The notes beneath the pieces are model-generated. The model saw only the letters and a list, made by a program, of their open reading frames with translations. It did not search any database and had not been told where the DNA came from. This document shows, one piece after another, positions 1-11,843 of a stretch of 64,000 nucleotides of DNA. Location: NCBI GenBank assembly GCA_025642065.1, contig JAODUP010000227.1:124001-188000 (forward strand). The letters run 5' to 3'. This stretch comes from Paralvinella palmiformis (Eukaryota > Annelida > Polychaeta > Terebellida > Alvinellidae). A program made the position numbers and the translations under genes. Position 1 is the first letter of the stretch, and every line of letters begins with the position of its first letter.

Positions 1-950
1 CTATCCTTAAAATACCTGGAAAAAGAATTGCAGAGTGAATTAGTTGAATTATGAGTAGTCAGAGAACCATAAGCCTTTCTATGGAGAGTCCTATTTATGC
101 AGTTCCAGAGTTGACGAGGATTGTCAGAGTTGTTGGAGATCATGTTTCTATAAAAGTCAGATTTAACTTTATTCATGAGTCTATTGCAGAAATGGCACTG
201 CTAAGTTGTGCGCGTGATTTCCTCCTTATGCGTTTTAAATATCAGCAATGTACTTTTGACATTAATAATATCTGGGGACATACAAGGCGCAGGGGGTTTA
301 ACTTTTACGGATTTTTATCTGACAGGTGCGCGTTTGTCAAGTAAGGTTTTAAGTGTGGTGTGCTATTGTTCACATAATTCTGATAAGTCAGCCTTAGGGT
401 TCGTGATAAATTCAGATTTTACTATGCCATCATTAAATGCAAGAATGTCAATGTTATGAGTACACCGATAAAGCATATTATATTTAGAGTCAACTGGATT
501 ATACTTAACATTTATTTCTGCTGTGACGGTGAAATCATGTGATAAACCATCTATGGCAATTAGTGTATGAACATAGTTAGGTGCAGACCGGGTTATGAGG
601 AGAACAAGTCAGAGACTATGAATGTGTGTGGAGAAAGAAACGTGTTGTTTTAAGTCAAAACTTCCTAAGATGTCATAGTGACTAAGTTTTCTAGTAAATC
701 ACGAAAGTCAACAAAGAAGGATGAAGTTATTACAGGAGGGTGATAAAGACATAGGAAGTAGTCAGTAAATGAACAGTCAGAATTGTCAATGCAGATTGCC
801 TCAAAACTAGAATAGATCTGGACAGGATGGGACTTCAAATTTATTGAATACCAGAAAGTCAACACCACCTCCACACCCAGAGTGACGTGGTTGGTGATAA
901 AAGGAATAGTCAGAGGGAGACATATGAACCTGCTAGTAGTATACAAATAG
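1..950 (-). mobile_element. Decayed non-LTR retrotransposon (LINE), ORF2 endonuclease end and linker
   Basis: Read on the minus strand, 946 to about 665 gives an open stretch with the end of an APE-type endonuclease domain: a VLTFWYSIN segment, then LYHPPV, then a DFRDLLENLVTM helix. Further downstream on that strand (about 200 to 1), across stops and frameshifts, comes the typical linker to the reverse transcriptase, including NSDNPRQLW and INRTLHRKAY. This order is that of CR1/L2/Jockey-type ORF2 proteins. The reverse transcriptase would lie beyond the left edge. Several in-frame stops show the copy is dead. The family assignment is by remembered motif only; the upstream limit is unclear and may reach 1.7 kb. 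Confidence 0.7.
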
Positions 951-974
951 TAAGAAAGATATTACAAGATTTAG

Positions 975-975
<1 letters not shown>

Positions 976-1007
<32 letters not shown>
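976..1007. repeat. (TA)n microsatellite
   Basis: Sixteen uninterrupted TA units beside the LINE endonuclease fragment. One of many similar (TA)n tracts in the window, for example 4900-4938, 8480-8507, 13445-13475, 17293-17330 and 46367-46393. Confidence 0.95.
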
Positions 1008-1009
<2 letters not shown>

Positions 1010-1033
1010 ACTGTGAGGAGGTGGGAAAGTTAT

Positions 1034-1107
1034 TATTCTGCTGGAAGTATTAGACTTTAACTTAGAAACAGTTTAATAAGTTAAAGTCTAATAGTCCCAG
1101 CAGAGTA
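1034..1107. repeat. 31-bp imperfect inverted repeat (hairpin)
   Basis: The arms 1034-1064 and 1077-1107 are complementary at 28 of 31 positions around a 12-nt loop. The inner 15 bp (attagactttaactt and its complement) is perfect. Part of the inner sequence, cttagaaacagtt, recurs at 1125-1137 and 1305-1317 as the duplication flanking a SINE. It may be a small foldback element or a local duplication inside the old LINE. Confidence 0.8.
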
Positions 1108-1137
1108 TAAACACTAGTATTTAACTTAGAAACAGTT

Positions 1138-1304
1138 GGGCTGCCTCTGTGGCCTATCGGTAGCGTGCTGGACCACATATCACAACCATCCATGTTGTTT
1201 AATCTTTGACTTCGCTTCATTACATTTGGAGGTGTCTCGGTCCGTGTAGCCTACCAGGTGCACAAAAGTGGCCATGAAACATCAATCATCATCATCATCA
1301 TCAT
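1138..1304 (+). mobile_element. tRNA-derived SINE (family 1), flanked by 13-bp target-site duplications
   Basis: A 167-bp insert begins with a tRNA-like 5' half containing an A-box-like stretch (ggcctatcggtagcg). It has a conserved 3' body (cttcgcttcattac and gcacaaaagtggcc) and ends in a (TCA)n tail. It is bounded by identical direct repeats cttagaaacagtt at 1125-1137 and 1305-1317, the mark of target-primed insertion. The internal B box is degraded. The same body recurs near 7.5, 30.6, 33.1, 41.3 and 63.4 kb, so this is a dispersed family. Confidence 0.88.
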
Positions 1305-1317
1305 CTTAGAAACAGTT

Positions 1318-4300
1318 TCTCAAATGGGGTCAGAGATATAATAGGTTCAGATATAGTGTTTATTTAGGATAAGTTTGACATCAATATAGGGTAAAGGTAC
1401 ATTTATGTGTGTAGTGATAAACGATTTGTGTAGGGTTAGGGAACATGGCAAGTTGTATGTAATATGGATACAAGTGCTGAAAATTAATAAATATTGGAAT
1501 CCAGGAAAGTAAATCTCCTGTGACGGTAAGAGGGGCAATATGCCATGGTTCAGTGTGAAAACAACCAGAACAATATGCTGCAAACAGAAAACCGATCAGG
1601 AAAACCACCAGTAAAACAACTTCAAAGTCAGTCAGAAAAGAACTCGAAAAAGGAAACACCTAGAACAGTTCTGGGTATTGTTTTCGTAGTTTTGAACTAC
1701 TTGAATTATTAATATACTGGCAACCCGACCAAGATGTAAACACCAGCGAAAAGCAGGAAACCGTTTGGTAAAAGTAAGGACGACTAAGTACTATTTATAG
1801 ATGTTAACTAAAAACTCTTATAACATTGGAGAAAACCAGAGCCAAAAATAGCAACAAAAGCCCGCGAAAACCAGAAGTAACCAATCCACTTTATTATCGC
1901 CCACACTTACAAAAACGCCTGGAGCCAAGGTTTACCTTATAATTTACACATTATAATGTGCACACTATCTGAAATATATATATACCAAAATTTTCAAATC
2001 ATTTACAATTAAGACACATTAATGTAATTAAGACAAATGGGATAAACCTATCTGATATCATATCACCGTCCAATTTAAGTATATCATTTAATTAATACTT
2101 TACCGATTTAAACAGAGGATTCATGCCATTTTCCTCTTTTGAAAACAACATGTCCCCAAATTATTTACGGAGACACTTTTGGGGGGAAATGTTTAGATAT
2201 GGATCCTGTGAAAAGAAAGTAACTAAATTAAGAGCTGCAAATCCGTGGTTTTCAATCAACGACGCCTTTTATAGCGGCATTAATATAATTCTTTGGTGAA
2301 CAATACCGTTTTCGGATGATTATAATAGCAATGACTTTTATTGTTATGATTGGTCACTTGTTCAATTATATCTTAGAGCAAGTTATTTTGTCGAAATTTC
2401 CAAGCGGAAAAGAAGAGAACCGAATTTCTTTGAATTTCTGGATACGCGTAATTAAATTGTGTGAGCATTGTAAGTCATTGGTAGGTAATAATAATAATAT
2501 AATTCTAAACAACAAAAGGAATCAGATGCCGGAAAGTATTTAAATTTTAACTTAAAATTTTACCGTTTGAAGAAATTAGACTGTCATTAAGATCCGGTCT
2601 GAGTTGCATAAACAGCTGAAATATTCAGTACCAACGAATCCACTAAAAGAACTCGAACTTCAAGTTGGAATCCTTGCCGAAGAAACAACGGATGACTATG
2701 TGTGAGTATATCAACATCAGTATTATACTACCATACTTCGACAAAAGCTCCGTGCATTGACAATGTAAAACAATTATATTTCAGACAAATTAGCCTTTAA
2801 TCACTGAGTTATCGAAAAACAACAACAGTATTTTTATACAGGGCCGCTAGAATTGAAATAGGGCAGTTGATAGATCACTGCACCGGAAACAAACAGGTCA
2901 AGGTTCAAATCGCAAAGTTAGTTGTATTAGTAGGATGTATCACTGAAGCTAAAACAACCCAAACTCGTTCACTCTAGAACTGAAATATTATCACCATTCA
3001 TTAGATGACTTCACTAATAAATGTGGCTCTATAGTGAAGGATAATGACGCTGTAAATACTTGATATAGAGATTTCAGAGTTGTACATTTGTTGTAGGCGT
3101 AATTTGTTTTAAACAAAGAAAGGACTATCTCAGTGGCTTTGGGGTGTTTAGAAGGAAAACAATTAGGTCTGGACAAATATCTGATATGAAGGGAAACAAT
3201 GACACCCAATCTTCCGTCCGTTTATGGGGGGGGGGGGGCTTTTCTCAAAGATAAATGCTTATCCATTAATTGACAAATCTCTGCGATAATACGATAGATA
3301 ATGAATCTTCTGTGTTACAGCTTCTAGTTCTTGGTTTAGTTGGTAAGTATCTGACTGGCTCGTGTACGATATTCGTTTATTGATATAAAGATGGTGTTAC
3401 TAATCCGGAGATAATATTGAATTTATTAAAGTGTATTTATTTTACAACTAGATATAAATTCGTGAGCTAAATCACTATAATATTCAACACATGGTGAACT
3501 GACAAATCTTTGTTTTATCGATATTAATTGATAATCTCCATACTTTACACGTATTACATACATCATATAATATTTGCTGTACATTTTTTTCATTGTCCAA
3601 CAATATTACAATATCACTAACATATTAAAAGGGCCACTTAGCCTTTTTTATGCATTATTTTAGAAATATACAAATTAATTTCGTTTATTGAGTTATATCT
3701 TGTGTTTTACACAAGAAACTCGTGTATCCAGGGAGAATGGGAAGACAGAAAATATTGGTATGACCCCCCCCAAAAAAAAATTCTACTTTTCTACTTCCCT
3801 CAAATGTTATTAACAGTTCAGCCTTATTTGACTATTATTGTAATTGTATTAACGTTTAGAATTTGGAAAGAAATAATTCATTCATTAAATCATTCTGTTT
3901 ATAACTTCATGAGGTCAGCTGGAAGACACTAAAACATTTAGTTAGAATAGAACTATATCATATCGTCCACATTTAATTAGGAATTACCACAATTACTTGA
4001 GTACAGACATCTTTAAAGGTGACGAGAAAAGGAATTTCACATTTCGAAGTAAATAAATGGTAACACACAATTATTTTATTCCTTATCAGATACACTACAA
4101 AACAATTCTAACCGCCAGCTATCATATTTCCATTAAAATGATCCCTTCATTTGTGAACTTTCACGAGCCATTGCTAGTGTGTACTACATTCGATAGGGGT
4201 TATTGTGTGACGTCATCTTTGCCAACCATCACCTACTGTCACAGCTTATTTACAAGGGTTCTAACCAGTTTTGACATTCTCGCCGATTTCAAGCCCCACA

Positions 4301-4897
4301 ACTTTGAACCACTAACGAAAATACATTGGTATTTGTCTGTACACGGGAGCCCGGTGGATGCATGGGGCTCTCCCATATGTAGCCTATACTAGTCTATACA
4401 GGGATATGCCGGCCTCGGTGTAATTTTCGGGGAGTTGTTGTTTCGGGCCAGGTTTTGACGGGACTTATACGTCGGATATAATCATTGGTATTTGGTGTAT
4501 GTTTCTTTAAATAATTGTATGCGACAGAATACACCATTTTATATGTTTAATGAAGACAATCTGGAACGCATATCACAGGTTAAACAAGGCCACGGGGAAT
4601 GTTTGAGGTCTTTGTTTGGCAAAGATGACGTCACATTCCGAAGATTCTCGATTAAAGTTTCGGCCATGTGAAATGCTAGCAAAGCAAGTTTTAAAACAAC
4701 TATAACTTTATTTCTAGGGAAATAATTAAACATATCTCTGATTGAAATTGATCACACTAACATTTTGACTAATTTGGGAAACCTTTTTCTGTGACTTTTA
4801 ATCCTGTTCATTGATAAATTAATCTTATCTAAGGGGAAAGGGGGATGCTACTTGATGGAGTATTACCAAGCTTTGTTCTACTTATTCAGATTCACAA

Positions 4898-4941
<44 letters not shown>

Positions 4942-7509
4942 GAAAATAGAGGTTCTCCGAAAATAGATATTAAATACCCCTATAAATTTATTTATTTGTC
5001 TTTAATATACGTGCATATCCTGATTATCCATGTACTTTATTTCGTCGAGATCAGTATTTGAGAGTTCAGTATCTGGATCTAATGTCAATTCTCATTTTTT
5101 ATCTAGTCATCTTGAGTATAGTTCATTTAACGCATTATAACACAAATAGATGGTTTTGTGATCGGATTAAATACGATGTTGCCATGGCAATTGATCTGAT
5201 AATTGATTCTAATAATCCTCAGAATCTTAACATTAAAAACAAAATTTATCATTTACTGTTTTCACGTTAGAATGCAAACCATTCAGATAACTAAAATACG
5301 ATTTAAAAAAAATTGTTTCCATAGAAATAAAATAAATGATTTTTTTAAGATGTGAAATGTTATTATGTTTTGGTAACTTAAACACTATTTTATTTTCTAG
5401 TTTAAATTTATACACATTATTGACAGTTATGTCAGCTTTATTCACATAGCAAAGAAAATAACTAGGTATGGGTAATGATTGCAGTACGATGTTCTCCTCG
5501 AATTCAGCACAAAACCCTACTCGGTCTAAACCTGACACCCCCCCCCCCACACACACACACAATACACACACTTTGTGTTATCGGTACTTTTAAGTACTGC
5601 TGAAAACATTATTTACACGTAACTTGGTGATTCTCTGTTAGAATTTAATAATGTTAATTGCTGAGAAGCATATAACTAACAATGTAAGATTGGGGTTAGT
5701 ATATAATGGCTAGACATACGCCAATAAGTATGTTAAGTAGATTGTCTAATGGCTGTTGTAACTCCCCAACGTTCTGTTGTAAGTGAATAGTGAAAACACT
5801 TGTTTAGGTAAAAACGATGTATTGAATCAGAACAAAATTCTGTGCGAGTCTTTAGTCGACGAGGTTTAATTCTATTTGTAAGGAAACAAATTATTCTAGC
5901 CATTTTAGGTTATATTAGAACATTTCATTGATACACCTGTATAGGCTCGAAAAGAAGAAAAATAACAAAAACTGCTTTTATAAATATTTGTGTTAAGGAT
6001 GGTTTTGTAAGCGTGGGTTTACAGAGTGGGTTTTTCCAGTGTCGGAATTATGGTTAAAGTTCAGAATTATCGTTTCATTTGTATTCTACACTTTATGGAA
6101 TTGCTTATACGCTAAATGTTATTTCCAGTAAATGAAAATTTACAGCAGAAATAAATTTATGTTTGTTGTTGTTATATGGCTATTATATAGATTAAGGTGT
6201 TTACTTTTTTACTTTAGACAATTATCAACTATCGTATTCCTGTTAATTAGATGGTCACTTTTATATCGCGTCGTTCCTTATGAAGTTTTTGACGATGAGC
6301 TTTAAAACTTGACAACTTACGAAATTGGACGACATTTTCCTTATATACCGATACTTTTATTTGGGGAATATTGTATTGATAATTTATTGACCATTTCTCC
6401 CGTTGAACTCTTTTTCTGGAAGTATATATCTTTTGTTGGTATGGTGCTATAGTCTCTCTCGCTATCTCTGCGCGTGTGTATGATTACAGTCTTCTAAATA
6501 CTATTAGTAAGCAAAAGTTATTAACCCTTTTACATTCCCAATATTCTATCTTTGACATTTTCATGTTGGAGATTGTGTCTTGTTTGCAAGTGTGTATTTT
6601 TTCCAAGGAGTTACAAAATATAAAAAGCGTAGCTGGCAAATTTCTGAAACCATCATAAATAAATTCACGCAGTAGTGCCACAATATAATTAATCCCAGTT
6701 ATTTCTCATAACCCACAAGATGGATGGCCAATGTATTGTATTATCACCGTCTCAAAATCAAATTTATGTTAACGTCAGCTAGATGTGTTAAAGTTTAGAA
6801 GTAGAAATACATTAGTATAGGTGTATTGATATATTGTGAGAGATTTGATGGTTTTAAAAAGTTAATATACACAGTAATTATAAAAAGTAGGACAAATTTA
6901 CTTACGAAAAAATAACAGTTTATTAATTCTATGACATCAGAGATAGTCTACGAAATGTTTTATTTTACAATTTCAGCATATAATCTTCAATATATTATGA
7001 AAGTTATTTAAAAATTGATGACTGGCTGTAAGGCCAAGCTGATGATTAGATCCAGACGCTGTAACATCCGACTATGACCGAACTCTGCTAGATATGCAGA
7101 TCAAGCTCGATATGTATGGATCGCATCAGAAAGCTAGCCGGATGCCATAACACGATGCTCATCTTTTCCCAATTGTTCACGGTAGCTGATAATAACCCCC
7201 CAAAAGTAGTCACCATCGTTACGTTTTTCTGGATTGTTTTGAACAAACCAATTCCTTTAAAAAGCTATTAACCCCCCCCCCCCCAGTCATTAATTTCTTA
7301 TTCTCATTAGTTGTATGAACATGTTTTTAAGTGTACCATTTAGTCGATCTGTAAAAGCCTTTGAACATGTACACACCCAAAAATGGGTTCTACAAGTGAG
7401 TTAATATAATTTAAAAACCTTTAATCTGTACAAGACATGTTTGTTGCCAGGTGTTTATAGATTGTTTGGGTCGCATTTCATAACTGTTATAGACTAACTG
7501 GTAACTTAT
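1318..7509. other. Intergenic, no gene recognised
   Basis: AT-rich, moderately CpG-poor sequence with only short chance ORFs. It holds (TA)n at 4900-4938, a G run near 3228, a C run near 7272, a C run running into (CA)n near 5540, and the inverted repeat at 4206-4635. A possible weak tRNA-like retroposon trace with a ggttcaaatc B-box match lies near 2850-2960. I see no coding exon. Confidence 0.6.
4206..4635. repeat. Perfect 20-bp inverted repeat, each arm containing TGACGTCA
   Basis: Positions 4206-4225 (tgtgacgtcatctttgccaa) and 4616-4635 are exact reverse complements, 390 bp apart. Each arm contains the palindrome TGACGTCA, the consensus cAMP-response element. Similarity beyond the arms is weak. 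The pair could be the remnant ends of a foldback or MITE-like element; regulatory use is untested. Confidence 0.7.
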
Positions 7510-7650
7510 GAAATATTGCTTTTTTAAACGGACTGAGCGACCTACAAAGGTGATTAGGCGAAGCACCTTATGAAACACAGTCATGTTCGGATTGAACCTA
7601 GGTATTGGAGGTATGTGGCCAACCACACTACCAGTTAAGCCATGAAGATA
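7510..7650 (-). mobile_element. tRNA-derived SINE, family 1 copy (diverged)
   Basis: On the minus strand the order is A-box-like (ggcttaactggtagtgtgg), then a B box (taggttcaatccg), then the family 3' body (tttcataaggtgcttcgcc and atcacctttgtaggtcgctc). It lines up with the copies at 1138 and 63440 but is clearly older. No clear target-site duplication was found. Confidence 0.65.
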
Positions 7651-8476
7651 ACGTTTGTAACACGTACAAAATGTTTCAGTATTCTGGATTACCGACCTAT
7701 TATTTCTCAGTATCCCGGCGTTTTAAGAGTACACGTTATACATAAACTGATGCTGTAAATATTTTGTACTTATTAAAATTGATATGTGTACCCGTATGTA
7801 TTTTTGCTAGCTTATAGAGGCGGTGTTTTTCAATTATTGTCGAGTTCAGTATCTGTGTTAAAAGTACCATACTGTTATCAGGGAGTGAGTGAGTGATTAG
7901 AGTCTGACCATAGACTTGCTTAAAACGTTCATCCATTCTGGGAAATATGATCTAGAGGGACTTTCTAATATAATCAGATGATGGGATATAACATCTCACA
8001 CAAACGCAATATTCGTATTCGAATAGAGACCTGGATGTTTGCAGCACTTTGCACAAAGATCTGCATTGCATGGACGTCTCCCCCCACACAGAGATGATAG
8101 ATCGTATTTACAAAGGCACACACAATGCCAGTTTACCCACCGTCCTCCCCCCACAAACACACACACGTGGAATCACCGAACAGAGCCAACCAATCAGAAA
8201 CGAACAACGAACGAAGTTAATTTATTCTTTATGGCGCCATTAAAGGAAATATCCAGCATTTTGGAGGATAATAGTTTGAACCATAGGGTAAAATAACTTA
8301 TTTACAAATATTGACTGTTCCTATGTACAGTTCTACTATCTACACTTGTATTATATATCGCGGATAATGAAAGCTTTATCCACGAGAAGCCAAACACACG
8401 AGGGGGATGTTTGATATCAACATTTCACAATCATCTGAGGTGTGCTTTATCGCACAAAGCATTGTTAACCACACAA

Positions 8477-8510
<34 letters not shown>

Positions 8511-9298
8511 TTTATGAGGCTTAACAACGGGAGAAACACATTCATCACAAACCGTATGAAACAAAACCAATTCAATAGCAGAAATTTTCTGAATGTTCCG
8601 TGAATAAAGCCTTGGTTTAAATCGCGTATGTAAACAAATTCAACGAACCAAATTTCACGGTTTCTGGGTGTGGGTTATTTTCTAAATAAGATGTAAATAA
8701 TAATACAAAAATGCAGCGATTAATCTAATCAATAAATTAAATATTACCAGCCGTAAACTACCTTACCGTAGTTCTGTACCACGAATAGTTTGTTAGACGT
8801 TTGTTTGTTTGCCGCTGATGACGATGATACGAGAAACGCATAAAGTAATCGTTATCTGTTTGTACACCCGGGGGGCGCGGCATGGATGAAAGAGGTAAGT
8901 TCCATTTGGTGTCGTCGCTATGAGATCCTGAAGTTATACCACAAGGTCCGGGATAGGGTAGTATTATAAAATAAAATATCAAAACAAACAAACAAAAACA
9001 CTTCCTTCTTTTTTTCACGTCTTAACAGAACAACATCGACCATTGTTTGGCCAATATTAAGTATTATTACTGCGGGCATCAGCTAACACCGAACGAGACC
9101 TACCTCAAATCGATGTTTAAATACAAAGGTCTCGAAACACGACTGATCCAATAACATAAATTGACAACCTTCTCTCGGAGATATACAACTAATATTATAG
9201 AGACTATAGCCAACCCACAGTCCCGTATCGGGACGGTGACGAGCCGTAATGTGAGGAGGCAATGTCCATCAACATACTGCCCCCGGTGTTGTTATCCG

Positions 9299-9335
<37 letters not shown>

Positions 9336-10092
9336 TCTACGGGTGTATCTGACGGAAACAAACACAAACTACACTTAACAGGCAGTAAATAAATTAATCG
9401 ACTCTCGCACAATTTTTGTTTGTATGAAAGCGGGCCCTCTTCGCGAAGTCCGCCATTCACGCACGCACGCACGCACATTCGCACAACAACTCGTACCTAT
9501 CACATGACGTCAGAGTCGGGCCAAGTACGTCCAGGTCAGAAGCACGGTCTGCGGTGTGCGACTGACGATGATAGGCAGGTTTCAGGTATTGAAACGTCTG
9601 TAAAATAGCACAGGACTGCTAAGTCCACCTGCCATGGATCCGAATAGCAGCTAGAAACATGCTCCCGACAGGAGGACACCGTCCACACACACACACACAC
9701 ACACAGAGACACAGGGATCGCTAGCATTTGTACGTCTTGCGTGTGCATTAAGTATATGCATGCGTCGTCAAAACTGTGCTACGACTTATATATATATATA
9801 TATATATATATCACCTAAACATCGCTACAAATCACAGAACAACTAGTACGGAGTATGAGATTATAGCCGGACATAACTCGGATACGGTGATGAGCTCTTC
9901 TACAGCTCGTCTTATCAATTGAAATAATTATATTTTGCATTGAAATTCGTGGGAAACATCCCACGGATGGGAAAGTCTTCCATCTGTCATGGCGTCTGTC
10001 TGTATGTCTGTGTATATATGTGTGCGTACGTGCGCACGTTGTTGTTGTTGTTGTGTGTGTGTGTATGTATGTTTCTGGTGTGTATTGCTGCA

Positions 10093-10123
<31 letters not shown>

Positions 10124-11414
10124 ATGTGTGTGTGTGGGGGGTGTGTGTGTAGGAATGCATGTTAGCGAATAGGCGTGTGTTAGTGCATGCACGTGATAGA
10201 CAGCGGTAAGACTAACCAAGCAGTACAGATCAGACAGTCTGAAAGTTCCCAATGTATTTGGCACATTAATTGTACGCGATGCTGTCCACTGGCGAGAGAT
10301 AGAGAGAGCGCGAGAACGAGCGAGAGAGAGCGAGCATCGATGAGATTTGTTGTTTAGTTATCACAGAAACTTTGACTCCATCACTCATCATCATCATCGT
10401 CGTCGTGGTCGCCTGTTGATGAATAAAATTGGTGACTGCATGAACTTTCCCAACAACAAATTGTCGTCGCCTTCAACGTACGTCAGCCACCTCGCCCAAG
10501 AGACAATGTCGTTATCCGTAAACAAAACAGCCATCGACAACAACATCGACAACAACAACAACGTCCGACCAAGCCACTGGCCCAATCATTCAATGATTGA
10601 TCATCACTGACAGGACTCAAAACACTTCTAACTCAGCTATCATTCGTTTCCCGTTTCCATCTGGTTTGAGCTTAGCCTATGTTCAATGTTGGTCTACTGA
10701 CACGGCAACGTTGGCGCCGATCACTGTTAAGCCCGAATCGTGAACGTGGATGCACGCAGACATACGCAGAGACACAGGCACACGCAGTCACCACTCGCGT
10801 CTTTCGGATAATCACAGAACGGGCGGACGAGATCCCTGCGGTACCCCCAACGTTCGGAACGTCGTAGCATACCGAAAAGACGCGATATCCAGAAAGAGAC
10901 AGATAGATCGATAGATAGAGAGCACGTGAGCGCGCGCAGAGTGCGTCATATTTCATAGAAATATGACGATAACAAGCGGCGAGGAAATCTGGATCACAGT
11001 CGGCAACATTAGCAGCCTTTCCCCTAACACACACACACATACAAGATCCGTACGAGATGCGCAGCAGAAATATGGTGAGAGCGTGCGAGCAGCAATTGAG
11101 TCCGGCGTCCTGTGAACACTGACGTCTGGATGGAAGGCTGAAAGGCCTTGCCAAGTATCCATCTTCCATGTTGGATGGCGTCACCATCATCATCATCCTG
11201 GTACCTGGTATAAACATCGTTGCCACGTTTGATGTGTACAGCATGTGACTGATTGGGTGGGTGGTAAACAGAGCTGGCTACAATTGCCGATAGTCGGTGA
11301 TGCGCTAAAATCATCATCATCATCAACATCATCATTGTGGTGGTGGTTCTTTCGGGAAAATGCATCGCTCGTCGAATGTGCACGACAGAATTAGGCGAGG
11401 TGGCCGACACCGTA
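7651..11414. other. 3' flank or possible 3' UTR of PDE4; CpG-rich and microsatellite-dense
   Basis: This lies directly downstream of the PDE4 stop codon. It is full of (CA)n (9300-9331, 9684-9704), (TA)n (8480-8507, 9790-9811, 10094-10118), (TG)n and (GA)n tracts. CpG content rises sharply from about 8.8 to 11.8 kb. There is no AATAAA on the minus strand from the stop down to 8226-8221, so the transcript end is unknown. The long-looking ORFs here translate simple repeats. A TGACGTCA motif sits at 9505-9512. Confidence 0.5.
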
Positions 11415-11843
11415 TCATACCTCGGTGCCGAATTGCTCCGCCGATGAAGGTTCCTCCTCAATGCTGCCCCCTAGTGGCGGCGGCATCTTGACGTTCTCCT
11501 GGCGCCCTCGGATGGCCGGTGAACTGTCTAATGTCTCGCCCTCTTCCTCCAGCGTCATCTCGAACTGTATACGTGCATTGTCCTGCCGTGCGCCCGCTTC
11601 TCCAGTCGGACAATTGCTCGCGTCTTCGTCGTCGCGATCGTCGGCTGTCGGAAGTGTGATCATCTTGGCCAAGGGGCTCTTCTCGTCGCCACTGACGTCA
11701 CTGCTGGACGAAGATAATGGGATCATGTTCTGGTACCAGTCGCGATTGTTCTCTAGAAGGTCGAGGATGTACTGACAGTCGGGATGGACAAGGTCGCCCC
11801 AGGTCTCCCACAGAGGATGGACGATGTAATCGATAAAACCAAC
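11415..11843 (-). CDS. PDE4: PDE4 exon 14: end of catalytic domain and acidic C-terminus
   Basis: Acceptor attcacag; stop TGA at 11417-11415. Encodes [20 protein letters not shown], then [17 protein letters not shown], then a Ser/Glu-rich tail. Phe674 is the purine clamp. [13 protein letters not shown] matches the FQFELTLEEDGES end motif of vertebrate PDE4, with Phe replaced by Ile in the FQF ERK-docking motif. The final 50 residues are not conserved. Confidence 0.96.
   Translation of the reverse strand, partial: VGFIDYIVHPLWETWGDLVHPDCQYILDLLENNRDWYQNMIPLSSSSSDVSGDEKSPLAKMITLPTADDRDDEDASNCPTGEAGARQDNARIQFEMTLEEEGETLDSSPAIRGRQENVKMPPPLGGSIEEEPSSAEQFGTEV

Noticed and set aside
4057..4392. 111-codon plus-strand ORF
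   Set aside because: No recognisable domain, and it spans one arm of the inverted repeat; a chance ORF in AT-rich sequence is more likely.
9815..10264. 149-codon minus-strand ORF
   Set aside because: Made largely of translated (CA)n, (TA)n and (CAA)n tracts in the 3' flank of PDE4; no domain visible.
11425..11775. 116-codon plus-strand ORF
   Set aside because: Antisense shadow of the last PDE4 coding exon.
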